NCBI GenBank assembly: GCA_043749095.1
Contig: JAYVEB010000352.1
Coordinates: 1-23,173, forward strand
Length of the DNA: 23,173 bases
Direction: 5' to 3'
From: PBB1 sp043749095
GTDB taxonomy: Bacteria > Pseudomonadota > Gammaproteobacteria > Burkholderiales > Burkholderiaceae_C
Positions within the stretch are counted from its first letter, which is position 1. Every line of letters begins with the position of its first letter. The notes below the pieces were generated by a model, which had not been told where the DNA came from, searched no databases, and was given only the letters and a program-made list of their open reading frames with translations. A program made the translations under genes and the position numbers. Below are positions 14,102-22,266 of the stretch, in pieces.

Positions 14102-14917
14102 TCAGCGGCCGAACTCGTCGCCCAATTCCGCCGCGCGCCGATGCGCTGCCTTCAGCGCGCGCAGGAACGCGGCCTTGACGTCCTCGGCGTCGAGCACGCT
14201 GATCGCCGCATGGGTGGTGCCGCCCCTGGAGGTGACACGCTGGCGCAGCACCTCCGGCGGCTCCTCGGCGTCGCTGGCAAGCGAGGTGGCGCCGGCGAAA
14301 GTAGCCAGGGCCAGCTGCCTGGATTGCGCCGCACTGAGGCCCAACTCGACGCCCGCGTCGATCAGGGCTTCGAGCACATAGAACACATACGCGGGGCCGG
14401 AGCCTGACAGCGCGGTGACGGCATCGAGCTGTTCTTCACGCTCGACCCACAGCGTCTGCCCGGTGGACGCGAGCAGCCGTTCGACCTCCGCTCGCTCCAA
14501 GGCGGACACTGCCGCCCGCGCATACAGACCCGACATGCCTTGCCCGATCAGCGCCGGGGTGTTGGGCATCGCACGCACCACACGCTCGCTGCCGGTGGCC
14601 CGCACGATGGCATCGCTGCGGATGCCGGCCATCACGCTCAATTGCAAGGCGCCGGCGAGGTACGCGGCACAGGGGGCTGCGGCCACCGCAAACAGCTGCG
14701 GCTTCACCGCCCAGACCGCGCAGTCCACGCCACTCAATGAGTCGTCCGCGGCGCCCAAGGTGCGCACGCCAAAGCTGGATTGAAGTGTGGCTCGACGAGC
14801 CTCGTCCGGCTCGATGACGCTGATAGCGGCTGGTGCCAAGCCACTGCGCAACAAGCCGACGATCAAAGCCCCGGCCATGTTGCCGCCGCCCACGAACACC
14901 ACGGATGACAGCGTCAT
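14102..14917 (-). CDS. proC: pyrroline-5-carboxylate reductase
   Basis: A 271-residue enzyme catalysing the last step of proline synthesis, reducing pyrroline-5-carboxylate with NAD(P)H. The Rossmann motif VFVGGGNMAGALIVGLL is near the N-terminus, VRAMPNTPALIGQG is in the middle, and the dimer and active-site region is VTALSGSGPAYVFYVLEALI followed by RVTSRGGTTHAAI. Length and motifs are complete. The ATG at 14917 fits the family start; the longer open frame to 15283 is antisense-type noise overlapping the CsgG-like gene. It lies 16 bases after that lipoprotein gene and on the same strand, so it may be co-transcribed with it, and more distantly with putA and yggS. Confidence 0.94.
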   Translation of the reverse strand: MTLSSVVFVGGGNMAGALIVGLLRSGLAPAAISVIEPDEARRATLQSSFGVRTLGAADDSLSGVDCAVWAVKPQLFAVAAAPCAAYLAGALQLSVMAGIRSDAIVRATGSERVVRAMPNTPALIGQGMSGLYARAAVSALERAEVERLLASTGQTLWVEREEQLDAVTALSGSGPAYVFYVLEALIDAGVELGLSAAQSRQLALATFAGATSLASDAEEPPEVLRQRVTSRGGTTHAAISVLDAEDVKAAFLRALKAAHRRAAELGDEFGR

Positions 14918-14933
14918 TGGCCGGCTCCGCGCA

Positions 14934-15878
14934 TCAAGGCGTCGTAGGGGCAGGAGGTTTGGGGGCCGCCTTCTTCTTGGTCGCTGGCTTGGCCGCGGGG
15001 GTCGTGCTCGACCCATCCGCCGCCTTGGACGCCGCGGTGGAGCCGCCCGACACACCAAAGGCACCACCGGTACCGAGGCCCCCCTTGACGGTTTGTGCCT
15101 TGTAGTTGCGCACCGCGCGCACGAGCTGGTTGTACGAGTCGGCGAAGGCAGCGATGATGATCTTGCCCTCTGGCGTATTGGAGTAGCCGCCTGCACCGCC
15201 GCCCGCAAGGCCTCCAAACAGGCCGCCCATGACATTGAAGTCGGTGTTTTTGGCGCTACCCTCGGCGGCGGCCAACTGAACACCGGAGCGGTTGTCGATT
15301 AGGATCAGCGTCGTTGACGCTTCGTTGGTCTTCATGCTGCCGGCCACCGCCCCCGCCAAACCGAGCGCGGGGCTGAAGGCCCCCAGGGCGCCACCCAGGC
15401 CGCCGGTGTTCTGACTGAATTGGATGCTCGGGCTCATCGTGTAGTCCGCTGCCACCATCTGGCCCTTGCCGAAATTGCTGCCGGCACGGGCTTCGCCACT
15501 TTGTTGCAATGCACGTTCGGTATTGAGGCTTTGCATGGCATTGCCGCGCTCGACGATGACGAAGCAATTCGATTGCTGGATCATCAGGCGGATGACAGGT
15601 ACGGTAGAGCCGAGCTTGTAGTTGCGCAGCTCCTGGAACCACGAGGCGTTCTGGTCTTCAACCACGCCCAGCGTGCCGAGCGTAGCGTCGCAATGTTCAA
15701 GGGTGCTGTTCTTGTTTTCAGTGGCTGCACCGCCCGCAGACCCAGTGACGGGGCCCTTTTCCCCGCCGCCGACCACCGGCGCGGTGGACACGCAACCAGC
15801 CAACACTGCCGCAAAAACAGCGGCACACAAAGATGCAGGATGAGGCGCAAGGGTGTGAGTGCGATGTAGGCCTTGCAT
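14934..15878 (-). CDS. CsgG-family outer-membrane lipoprotein
   Basis: A 314-residue protein. A lipoprotein signal ends at LAGC with Cys29 as the lipidated residue. The body (about 60-255) matches the CsgG/HfaB family: RLMIQQSNCFVIVERGNAMQ, MVAADYTMSPSI and STTLILIDNRSGVQLAAAEGS. CsgG forms the secretion pore for curli, but no csgA, csgB, csgE or csgF is nearby. Glycine-rich stretches (FSQNTGGLGGALGAF, GGLFGGLAGGGAGG) are typical of the wider family. The tail is Ala/Lys/Pro-rich (ATKKKAAPKPPAPTTP). I chose the ATG at 15878, with AGGA about 7 bases before it; an ATG at 15899 adds seven residues without a ribosome site. It lies between putA and proC, and why is unclear. Curli secretion is not implied; a stress or envelope lipoprotein role is possible. 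Confidence 0.8.
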   Translation of the reverse strand: MQGLHRTHTLAPHPASLCAAVFAAVLAGCVSTAPVVGGGEKGPVTGSAGGAATENKNSTLEHCDATLGTLGVVEDQNASWFQELRNYKLGSTVPVIRLMIQQSNCFVIVERGNAMQSLNTERALQQSGEARAGSNFGKGQMVAADYTMSPSIQFSQNTGGLGGALGAFSPALGLAGAVAGSMKTNEASTTLILIDNRSGVQLAAAEGSAKNTDFNVMGGLFGGLAGGGAGGYSNTPEGKIIIAAFADSYNQLVRAVRNYKAQTVKGGLGTGGAFGVSGGSTAASKAADGSSTTPAAKPATKKKAAPKPPAPTTP

Positions 15879-15967
15879 GGCTTTTCCTGAAGAAGACATT
15901 AAGAGCGTTCGATCGAAAGTGACTGTAACCGCTCTCGGTTGGAAATGGGCTGATGCACCGCCCCAAC

Positions 15968-18900
15968 TCAGGGCCCGCCCGAAGCCGCTCGTGGCTGTGA
16001 CAGCAAGTCGACATTGCCGCCTGCGGCTGCGGTGTTGACGGTGATGGTCTGCTCCGCGCAAAAGCGCAGCAGATAGTGCGGGCCGCCGGCTTTCGGGCCG
16101 GTGCCGCTCAGGCCCTCGCCTCCGAAGGGCTGCACGCCGACCACCGCCCCAATCGTGCTGCGGTTCACATAAACATTACCGACCCGTGCCGCATCGGCCA
16201 GGTGCTGCGCACGGCTGTCGATGCGAGTCTGCAGGCCGAGCGTCAGGCCGTAGCCCAACGCGTTGATCTGCGCGATCACGTCGGCTGGATCGCCCCGCCA
16301 GCGCACCACATGCAGCACCGGCCCGAAGACCTCCTGTTGCACGTCGGCAATGCGCGCCACCTCAAAGGCGATCGGCGCGACCAGCCTTGGCACATCCGTT
16401 GCGACGCGCGACGCCTCGTCGATCAGGCTCGCCTCGGCTCGCAGCCGGGTGATGTGCCGTTGCAGCAGGTCGAACGCCTCGTCGTCAATCACCGGCCCGA
16501 CATCCGTCGCCAGTTGCGCCGGGTCGCCGACGGTCAGCTCACGCATGGCACCACGCACCATCGCGATGACCGCGTCGGCGATGCCCTCATGCACGCACAG
16601 CAGCCGCAGCGCCGAGCAGCGCTGGCCGGCGCTGCGGAATGCGCTTTGCACGACCGCATCAACGACCTGTTCGGGCAATGCGCTGCTGTCGACCCACATC
16701 GCGTTGATGCCACCGGTTTCGGCAATCAACGGCACGATCGGCCCTTCCTTGGCTGCCAGTGCGCGGTTGATCAGGCGGGCCACCGCCGTCGATCCGGTGA
16801 AGCAGACGCCCGCCGTTCGCACATCGGCCACCAGTGCGGCACCCACCGTCTCGCCGGGGCCATGCAGCAGCAGCAAGGCATCGGCCGGCACGCCAGCGTC
16901 GTGCAGCAGCGCGACCAAGCGCTGCGCCACCGCAGGCGTCTGCTCGGCCGGCTTCGCGGCCACGGTGTTGCCGGCGACCAGTGCGGCCGCGACCTGGCCT
17001 GCGAAGATCGCCAGCGGGAAATTCCACGGGCTGATGCAGACGAACACGCCGCGACCGTGCAGACGCAACTCGTTGCGCTCGCCGGTCGGCCCGGGCAGCA
17101 CTTGAGGTTTCAAGGTCGCCTCGGCCTGGTCGGCGTAGTAGCGGCAGAAATCGATCGCCTCGCGCACCTCGGCCACGGCATCACCCCAGGTCTTGCGCGC
17201 TTCGCTGACCAGCAGGGCGCAGAACTCGGGGCGGCGGGCTTCGAACGCATCGGCGGCGCGGCGCAGCACTGCAGCACGCTCGGCCAGTGGCGTCGCGCGC
17301 CAGGCGCCATGCGCGGCATGCAAGCGCGCCATGGACGGGCTCACGTCGTTCAGCGTTGCTTCACGAACGGACTCGACGTGCATGTCATCCAGCGCGCGCC
17401 GCAGTGGCGCCCGGTCGGCGAGGCAGGCCAGATCAGCGCCGCTCGAATTGCGCCGGCCTCGGCTCGGTTCCGCCGCGTGCCAACCGAACATCGACACCGG
17501 CAGCGGCAGGCGCGGCTCGGTCAACGGCAGCAACGGCGACGCCAGCACCTGGTCGATCGCGATCGATTCATCGGCCAACTGATGAACGAACGACGAGTTG
17601 GCGCCGTTCTCCAGCAGTCGCCGCACCAAATAGGCCAGCAGATCGCGGTGTTCGCCAACCGGTGCGTACACCCGCACCGGCACAGCCGCACCTTGCATCA
17701 CTTCACAGTACACCGCCGTTCCCATGCCGTGCAGGCGCTGCAATTCATAGCGCGCGCCTGACAGCTGCGCCATCTGTGCAATGGCCGCGATCGTGCCGGC
17801 GTTGTGGGTAGCGAACTGCGTGTAGATCACATCGGCATGGCCGATCAGCGCGCGGGCGCAGGCGAGGTAGGACAGATCGGTGTGCTGCTTGTGGGTGTAG
17901 ACCGGGTAGCCCGCCAGACCCAGCTCCTGAGCACGCTTGATCTCAGCGTCCCAGTACGCGCCCTTGACCAGCCGCACCATGAACCGCAGGCTGTGGGTGC
18001 GAGCGATGCGCGCCACTTCATCGACCACGTCGAGAGCGCGGGTCTGGTAGGTCTGGATCGCCAGCCCGAAGCCGCGCCAGGCCAGCCCTTGCAGCGCAAT
18101 GCGCGACGCCAGCGCCTCGAACACATCCAGCGACAGTTCGAGCCGATCGCTTTCCTCGGCATCGATGGTCAGGTTGATGTCGGCCCGCGCGGCCTGCTCG
18201 ACCAGCAGCCAGGCCCGTGGCAGCAGCTCGGCAAACACACGCTCGCGCTGCGCCGGTTCATAGCGGCTGAACAGTGCGCTGAGCTTGATCGAGATGCCGT
18301 CGGACGCCTCCGGCCCGCGCGCCATGCCACGCTGCGCCAGCACCTCGATCGCGTGATGGTATGACGCCAGGTAGTGCTGCGCATCGTCTTCGGTGCGCGC
18401 GCCTTCGCCCAGCATGTCGTAGCTGAAGCAGAGTGCGGCCGAGGCGCCGGCCGCAGCGGGGTCGCGCCGCTCATCATCGGCCTCACGCAGCGCCTCTTCG
18501 ATCGACCGGCCGAGCACGAACTGGCGGCCGAGCAGCTGGATCGCCCGCACCGTGGCGGCGACCACCGCCTGAGCGCCCAGCCGCTGAATCAGCCCGTCGG
18601 CACCGGAGTCCGCATCGCTCGGCAGAAACTTCTTCGACAGCGCGATCGCCTGCGCCGACAAGCCGGCCAGCAACGGGTGGTGTCCGCCGTGGTGGTCGCT
18701 GAAGTCAGCGTGCCCGAGCTGGTCTGCGGTCAGCGCGATGGCGGTCTCTGTGTCGGGCACGCGCAGCAGCGCTTCGGCCAGCCGCATCAGCGCCAGGCCT
18801 TCGGCGCTGGAGATCGGGTACTCCTGCAGCAGCGACTCCAGCGCCCAGAACGGGGCGGGCTTGTCGCGCACCGCCTGCACCCATGGCCGCGCCTTCTCGA

Positions 18901-19033
18901 TGACGCGAGGCCAATCCAGCAGTGTCTGCACTGTCGGGGCCAGACGTGCCAGCACGTCGAGCTCGGCGCGTGCCGGGTGCGGCAGGCGGGCGCGTTCGGG
19001 CGCAGCAGCGAAGGGGGATGACAAGGTGGGCAT
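15968..19033 (-). CDS. putA: bifunctional proline dehydrogenase / L-glutamate gamma-semialdehyde dehydrogenase
   Basis: A 1,021-residue enzyme oxidising proline to glutamate in two steps at the membrane. The FAD-dependent proline dehydrogenase half spans about 80-490 (INLTIDAEESDRLELSLD, MVRLVKGAYWDAEIKRAQ, YELQRLHGMG, RVYAPVGEHRDLLAYLVRR). The aldehyde dehydrogenase half spans about 560-1000 (VFVCISPWNFPLAIFAGQ, VCFTGSTAVA), with general base E772 in AETGG, catalytic C806 in SAGQRCSAL, and EVFGPVLHVV. There is no N-terminal ribbon-helix-helix, so it is a short PutA without autorepressor function and should be controlled by some other regulator, which I do not see here. The ATG at 19033 has GGAAG upstream and lies 33 bases after yggS on the same strand. 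Confidence 0.95.
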   Translation of the reverse strand: MPTLSSPFAAAPERARLPHPARAELDVLARLAPTVQTLLDWPRVIEKARPWVQAVRDKPAPFWALESLLQEYPISSAEGLALMRLAEALLRVPDTETAIALTADQLGHADFSDHHGGHHPLLAGLSAQAIALSKKFLPSDADSGADGLIQRLGAQAVVAATVRAIQLLGRQFVLGRSIEEALREADDERRDPAAAGASAALCFSYDMLGEGARTEDDAQHYLASYHHAIEVLAQRGMARGPEASDGISIKLSALFSRYEPAQRERVFAELLPRAWLLVEQAARADINLTIDAEESDRLELSLDVFEALASRIALQGLAWRGFGLAIQTYQTRALDVVDEVARIARTHSLRFMVRLVKGAYWDAEIKRAQELGLAGYPVYTHKQHTDLSYLACARALIGHADVIYTQFATHNAGTIAAIAQMAQLSGARYELQRLHGMGTAVYCEVMQGAAVPVRVYAPVGEHRDLLAYLVRRLLENGANSSFVHQLADESIAIDQVLASPLLPLTEPRLPLPVSMFGWHAAEPSRGRRNSSGADLACLADRAPLRRALDDMHVESVREATLNDVSPSMARLHAAHGAWRATPLAERAAVLRRAADAFEARRPEFCALLVSEARKTWGDAVAEVREAIDFCRYYADQAEATLKPQVLPGPTGERNELRLHGRGVFVCISPWNFPLAIFAGQVAAALVAGNTVAAKPAEQTPAVAQRLVALLHDAGVPADALLLLHGPGETVGAALVADVRTAGVCFTGSTAVARLINRALAAKEGPIVPLIAETGGINAMWVDSSALPEQVVDAVVQSAFRSAGQRCSALRLLCVHEGIADAVIAMVRGAMRELTVGDPAQLATDVGPVIDDEAFDLLQRHITRLRAEASLIDEASRVATDVPRLVAPIAFEVARIADVQQEVFGPVLHVVRWRGDPADVIAQINALGYGLTLGLQTRIDSRAQHLADAARVGNVYVNRSTIGAVVGVQPFGGEGLSGTGPKAGGPHYLLRFCAEQTITVNTAAAGGNVDLLSQPRAASGGP

Positions 19034-19066
19034 CGCAAGCTTCCGGGCGGATCGGCGGGTGTGTCG

Positions 19067-19753
19067 TCAGCGCGCGCCGAAGATCGCGGTGCCGACGCGC
19101 ACGATCGTGGCGCCCTCGGCGATCGCGGCCTCCAGGTCGGCGGTCATGCCCATGGACAGCGTGTCGACATCCAGGCCATCGCGCTGCAATCCGGCCAGCA
19201 GTTCACGCAGTCGGGCGTGCGGGACGCGTTGCGCGGCAGGATCGCCTGCCGGGGCGGGCACCGCCATCAGGCCACGCAGCCGGACGCGTGGCAGCGCCGC
19301 CACCGCCCGCGCCACATCAGGCACCTCGTCGACGGCCAGGCCGCTTTTGCTGCCCTCACCACTGATGTTGACCTGCAGGCACAGCTGCAGTGGCGGCAGT
19401 GCGGCAGGGCGCTGTTCGCTCAGGCGCTGGGCGATCTTCAGCCGGTCGACGGTGTGCACCCAGTCGAAGGCCTCGGCCACCGCGCGCGTCTTGTTGCTTT
19501 GCAGCGGGCCGATCAGGTGCCACTGGACGCGGTCGCGCAAATCAGCCAGCGCGGCGATCTTGTCGATCGCCTCTTGCACATAGTTCTCGCCGAAGCTGCG
19601 TTCGCCAGCGTCGAAGGCCGCCCGCACGGTGTCGGCCGGAAAGGTCTTGCCCACCGCCAGCAACGTGACGCTTTGCACGGGCCGCCGGGCCTGCGCGCAA
19701 GCCGCGGCGATGCGTCGGTGCACTTCCTGTATGTTTTCAGCGATCGTCGCCAT
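19067..19753 (-). CDS. yggS: YggS-family pyridoxal 5'-phosphate homeostasis protein
   Basis: A 228-residue member of the PLPBP/YggS family, which binds PLP without a known catalytic activity and buffers vitamin B6 and amino-acid metabolism. The PLP lysine is K36 in LLAVGKTFP, the same position as in E. coli. GERSFGENYVQEAIDKI, WHLIGPLQSNKTRAV and the C-terminal MGMTADLEAAIAEGATIVRV are diagnostic. The ATG at 19753 fits the family; the frame is open upstream to 20389, but that stretch is antisense to pilT. It is divergent from pilT, a common neighbourhood in proteobacteria, and is followed by putA after 33 bases. Confidence 0.94.
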   Translation of the reverse strand: MATIAENIQEVHRRIAAACAQARRPVQSVTLLAVGKTFPADTVRAAFDAGERSFGENYVQEAIDKIAALADLRDRVQWHLIGPLQSNKTRAVAEAFDWVHTVDRLKIAQRLSEQRPAALPPLQLCLQVNISGEGSKSGLAVDEVPDVARAVAALPRVRLRGLMAVPAPAGDPAAQRVPHARLRELLAGLQRDGLDVDTLSMGMTADLEAAIAEGATIVRVGTAIFGAR

Positions 19754-19776
19754 AATCTTTGGCAGTATCTGCCGAT

Positions 19777-19808
19777 AACAGCGGCACCGCAGCGCAAGTG
19801 CCGCTGTT
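19777..19808. repeat. 11-bp perfect hairpin between yggS and pilT
   Basis: AACAGCGGCAC (19777-19787) is matched exactly by GTGCCGCTGTT (19798-19808), with a 10-base loop. A smaller perfect one, GGCAG-TAT-CTGCC, lies next to it at 19761-19773. Both are in the 93-base divergent region and end 38 bases before the pilT start. They could be operators, or RNA hairpins in the pilT leader. No T-run follows. Confidence 0.55.
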
Positions 19809-19846
19809 GCCAACCCCGCCCGTCGACACCGCCTCAAGCGAGACCC

Positions 19847-20890
19847 ATGGACATCACCCAACTGCTGGCGTTTTCGGTCAAGAACAAGGCTTCCGACCTG
19901 CACCTGTCCTCCGGCCTGCCACCAATGATCCGGGTCAACGGCGACGTGCGCCGGATCAACGTGGACCCGCTGGAGCACAAGGACGTGCACGCGATGGTCT
20001 ACGACATCATGAACGACTCGCAGCGCAAGGCCTACGAGGAAGTTCTGGAGTGCGACTTCTCGTTCGAGATCCAGGGCCTGGCGCGGTTTCGCGTCAACGC
20101 CTTCAACCACAACCGGGGCGCCGGTGCGGTGTTCCGGACCATTCCGTCGAAGATCCTGACGCTGGAACAACTGAACACGCCGAAGATCTTCGCCGAGCTG
20201 GCGCTCAAGCCGCGTGGCATGGTGCTGGTGACAGGACCGACCGGCTCGGGCAAATCGACCACGCTGGCGGCGATGGTCAACCACCTGAACGAAAACGAAT
20301 ACGGCCACGTGCTGACGGTCGAAGACCCGATCGAGTTCGTCCATGAATCGAAGAAGTGCCTTATCAACCAGCGCGAGGTCGGCCCGCACACGCTGAGCTT
20401 CAACAACGCACTGCGCTCAGCGCTGCGCGAAGACCCGGATGCGATCCTGGTCGGCGAAATGCGCGATCTGGAAACCATCCGGCTGGCGCTGACGGCCGCC
20501 GAAACCGGCCACCTGGTATTCGGCACGCTGCACACCTCCAGTGCGGCCAAGACGGTCGACCGGATCGTCGACGTGTTCCCGGCGGCCGAAAAAGAAATGG
20601 TGCGCGCGATGCTGTCCGAATCGCTGATCGGCGTGATCTCGCAGACGCTGTGCAAGACGAAGGACGGTACCGGCCGCGTCGCCGCCCACGAAATCATGCT
20701 GGGCACCGCCGCCATTCGCAACCTGATCCGAGAGAGCAAGATCGCGCAGATGTATTCGGCGATCCAGACTGGCAACAGCGTCGGCATGCAGACGCTGGAT
20801 CAGAACCTTGCCGATCTGGTGCGGCGCAATGTCGTGGCGCCGGCTGAAGCCCGTGCCAAAGCGAAATTCCCGGAAAACTTCCCGGGATGA
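19847..20890 (+). CDS. pilT: type IV pilus retraction ATPase PilT
   Basis: A 347-residue hexameric ATPase that drives pilus retraction and twitching from the cytoplasmic side of the pilus base. Walker A GPTGSGKST is at 130-138, the Asp box VEDPIEF at 158-164, Walker B with E204 in AILVGEMRD, the His box ETGHLVFGTLHT at 219-230, and the PilT hallmark AIRNLIRE at 289-296. The length is standard. The ATG at 19847 is the family start; the frame stays open to 19061 only because it runs antisense to yggS. The ribosome site is weak. pilU follows after 47 bases. Confidence 0.97.
   Translation: MDITQLLAFSVKNKASDLHLSSGLPPMIRVNGDVRRINVDPLEHKDVHAMVYDIMNDSQRKAYEEVLECDFSFEIQGLARFRVNAFNHNRGAGAVFRTIPSKILTLEQLNTPKIFAELALKPRGMVLVTGPTGSGKSTTLAAMVNHLNENEYGHVLTVEDPIEFVHESKKCLINQREVGPHTLSFNNALRSALREDPDAILVGEMRDLETIRLALTAAETGHLVFGTLHTSSAAKTVDRIVDVFPAAEKEMVRAMLSESLIGVISQTLCKTKDGTGRVAAHEIMLGTAAIRNLIRESKIAQMYSAIQTGNSVGMQTLDQNLADLVRRNVVAPAEARAKAKFPENFPG
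20868..20887 (+). repeat. small hairpin at the pilT stop codon
   Basis: TCCCGG (20868-20873) pairs exactly with CCGGGA (20882-20887) around an 8-base loop, ending at the base before the pilT stop. It may dampen read-through into pilU or stabilise the 3' end, but it is short and lacks a T-run directly after. Confidence 0.25.
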
Positions 20891-20937
20891 GTGACTGCCT
20901 CCCTGTCGCTGCGCGCCTGTTTTTCTAAGGACCCATC

Positions 20938-22074
20938 ATGGAACGTGACCAGGCCTCGAAATTCGTCAACGACCTGCTGCGCCTGATGGTGTCGCGCAGC
21001 GGCTCCGACTTGTTCCTGACCTCCGACTTCCCGCCGGCGATCAAGGTCGATGGCAAGGTCACGAAGGTGTCGCCGCAGCCGCTGACCGGTCAGCACACGA
21101 TGGCACTGGCCCGCGCGGTGATGAACGACAAGCAGTCCGGCGAGTTCGAGCGCACCAAGGAATGCAATTTCGCGATTTCGCCGCAGGGCATCGGCCGCTT
21201 CCGCGTCAACGCCTTTGTGCAGCAGAGCCACGTCGGCATGGTGATGCGGACCATTCCGCAAACGCTGCCGACGATCGACGCGCTGAACTTGCCGAAGGTG
21301 CTCAAGGACATCGCGATGACCAAGCGGGGTCTGGTGATCTTCGTCGGCGCCACCGGCTCGGGCAAGAGCACCTCGCTGGCCGCGATGGTGGACTACCGCA
21401 ACGAGAACTCGTTCGGCCACATCATCACGATCGAAGATCCGGTCGAATTCGTGCATCCGCACAAGAACTGCATCGTCACCCAGCGCGAGGTCGGCATCGA
21501 CACCGAGGGCTGGGAAGCCGCACTGAAGAACACGCTGCGTCAGGCGCCCGACGTCATCCTGATGGGTGAGATCCGCGACCGCGAGACGATGGAACACGCA
21601 GTCGCCTTCGCCGAAACCGGCCACCTGTGCATGGCCACGCTGCACGCGAACAGCGCCAACCAGGCGCTGGACCGGATCATCAACTTCTTCCCCGAAGAGC
21701 GGCGCGCGCAGCTGCTGATGGATTTGTCACTGAACCTGAAGGGACTGGTCTCGCAGCGCCTGCTGCCGCGACAGGAAGGCAAGGGCCGCGTCGCGGCGGT
21801 CGAGATCATGCTGAACTCGCCGCTGATCACCGACCTGATTTTCAAGGGCGAAGTGGCCGAGATCAAGGAAGTCATGAAGCGCTCGCGCGAGCAGGGCATG
21901 CAGACCTTCGACCAGAGCCTGTTCGACCTGTACGAAGCGCGCTCGGTGACCTACGAAGACGCGCTGCGCAATGCCGATTCGGTCAACGACCTGCGCCTGC
22001 AGATCAAGCTGAACAGCCAGCGCGCGCGCAACACCGACCTGGCGGCTGGTACGGAGCACATGACGATTGTTTAA
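20938..22074 (+). CDS. pilU: PilT-like type IV pilus accessory retraction ATPase PilU
   Basis: A 378-residue paralogue of PilT that assists retraction, usually needing PilT. Walker A GATGSGKST is at 137-145, the Asp box is IEDPVEF, Walker B VILMGEIRD and the His box ETGHLCMATLHAN. It lacks the PilT AIRNLIRE motif and has LITDLIFKGEV in that place, plus a longer C-terminus (VNDLRLQIKLNSQRAR), both typical of PilU. AAGGA lies 7 bases from the ATG. It is in tandem with pilT, 47 bases after it. Confidence 0.96.
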   Translation: MERDQASKFVNDLLRLMVSRSGSDLFLTSDFPPAIKVDGKVTKVSPQPLTGQHTMALARAVMNDKQSGEFERTKECNFAISPQGIGRFRVNAFVQQSHVGMVMRTIPQTLPTIDALNLPKVLKDIAMTKRGLVIFVGATGSGKSTSLAAMVDYRNENSFGHIITIEDPVEFVHPHKNCIVTQREVGIDTEGWEAALKNTLRQAPDVILMGEIRDRETMEHAVAFAETGHLCMATLHANSANQALDRIINFFPEERRAQLLMDLSLNLKGLVSQRLLPRQEGKGRVAAVEIMLNSPLITDLIFKGEVAEIKEVMKRSREQGMQTFDQSLFDLYEARSVTYEDALRNADSVNDLRLQIKLNSQRARNTDLAAGTEHMTIV

Positions 22075-22215
22075 CCCCCCAGTCGCTGCGCTCCTGCCCC
22101 CAAGGGGCAGAGGCCGCGCGCAAGGGCCCGGAGGGGCCTTGCGGCTGCCGAGGGCCAAAACGGGCCTGCCAGCCCGTTGGCGCCCCCTTCGGCCCGGGAG
22201 ACCCGGGCTTCGGGG
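22075..22215. repeat. cluster of four palindromes downstream of pilU
   Basis: Four back-to-back hairpins follow the pilU stop: CTGCCCC-CAA-GGGGCAG (22094-22110), CAAGGGCCC-GGA-GGGGCCTTG with one mismatch (22121-22141), AACGGGC-CTGCCA-GCCCGTT (22159-22178) and GCCCGGG-AGA-CCCGGGC (22192-22208). The opening words AGTCGCTGCGCTCCTGCCCC resemble an intergenic repeat that I recall as common in Burkholderiales genomes. The first hairpin may act as the pilTU terminator. The remaining bases up to 22266 hold nothing else I recognise. Confidence 0.6.
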
Positions 22216-22266
22216 TGGCTTGATTGGCGAAGTGGCGGTTTCTGTGCGCGTCTGTAGCATGCGCCG

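Noticed and set aside
14918..15283. N-terminal extension of ProC
   Set aside because: It overlaps the CsgG-like gene, has an Arg/Pro/Ser-rich product, and the Rossmann motif sits correctly from the 14917 start.
16076..17761. 561-codon open frame on the plus strand
   Set aside because: It is exactly antisense to putA, with a His/Arg/Gln/Ala-rich product typical of shadow frames in GC-rich DNA, and has no recognisable domain.
19061..19846. In-frame upstream extension of pilT
   Set aside because: It runs antisense through yggS and has no ribosome site; PilT family length fits the ATG at 19847.
22075..22266. A CRISPR array or tRNA in the repetitive region after pilU
   Set aside because: The palindromes are all different, without regular repeat-spacer spacing, and no cloverleaf or CCA end can be formed.
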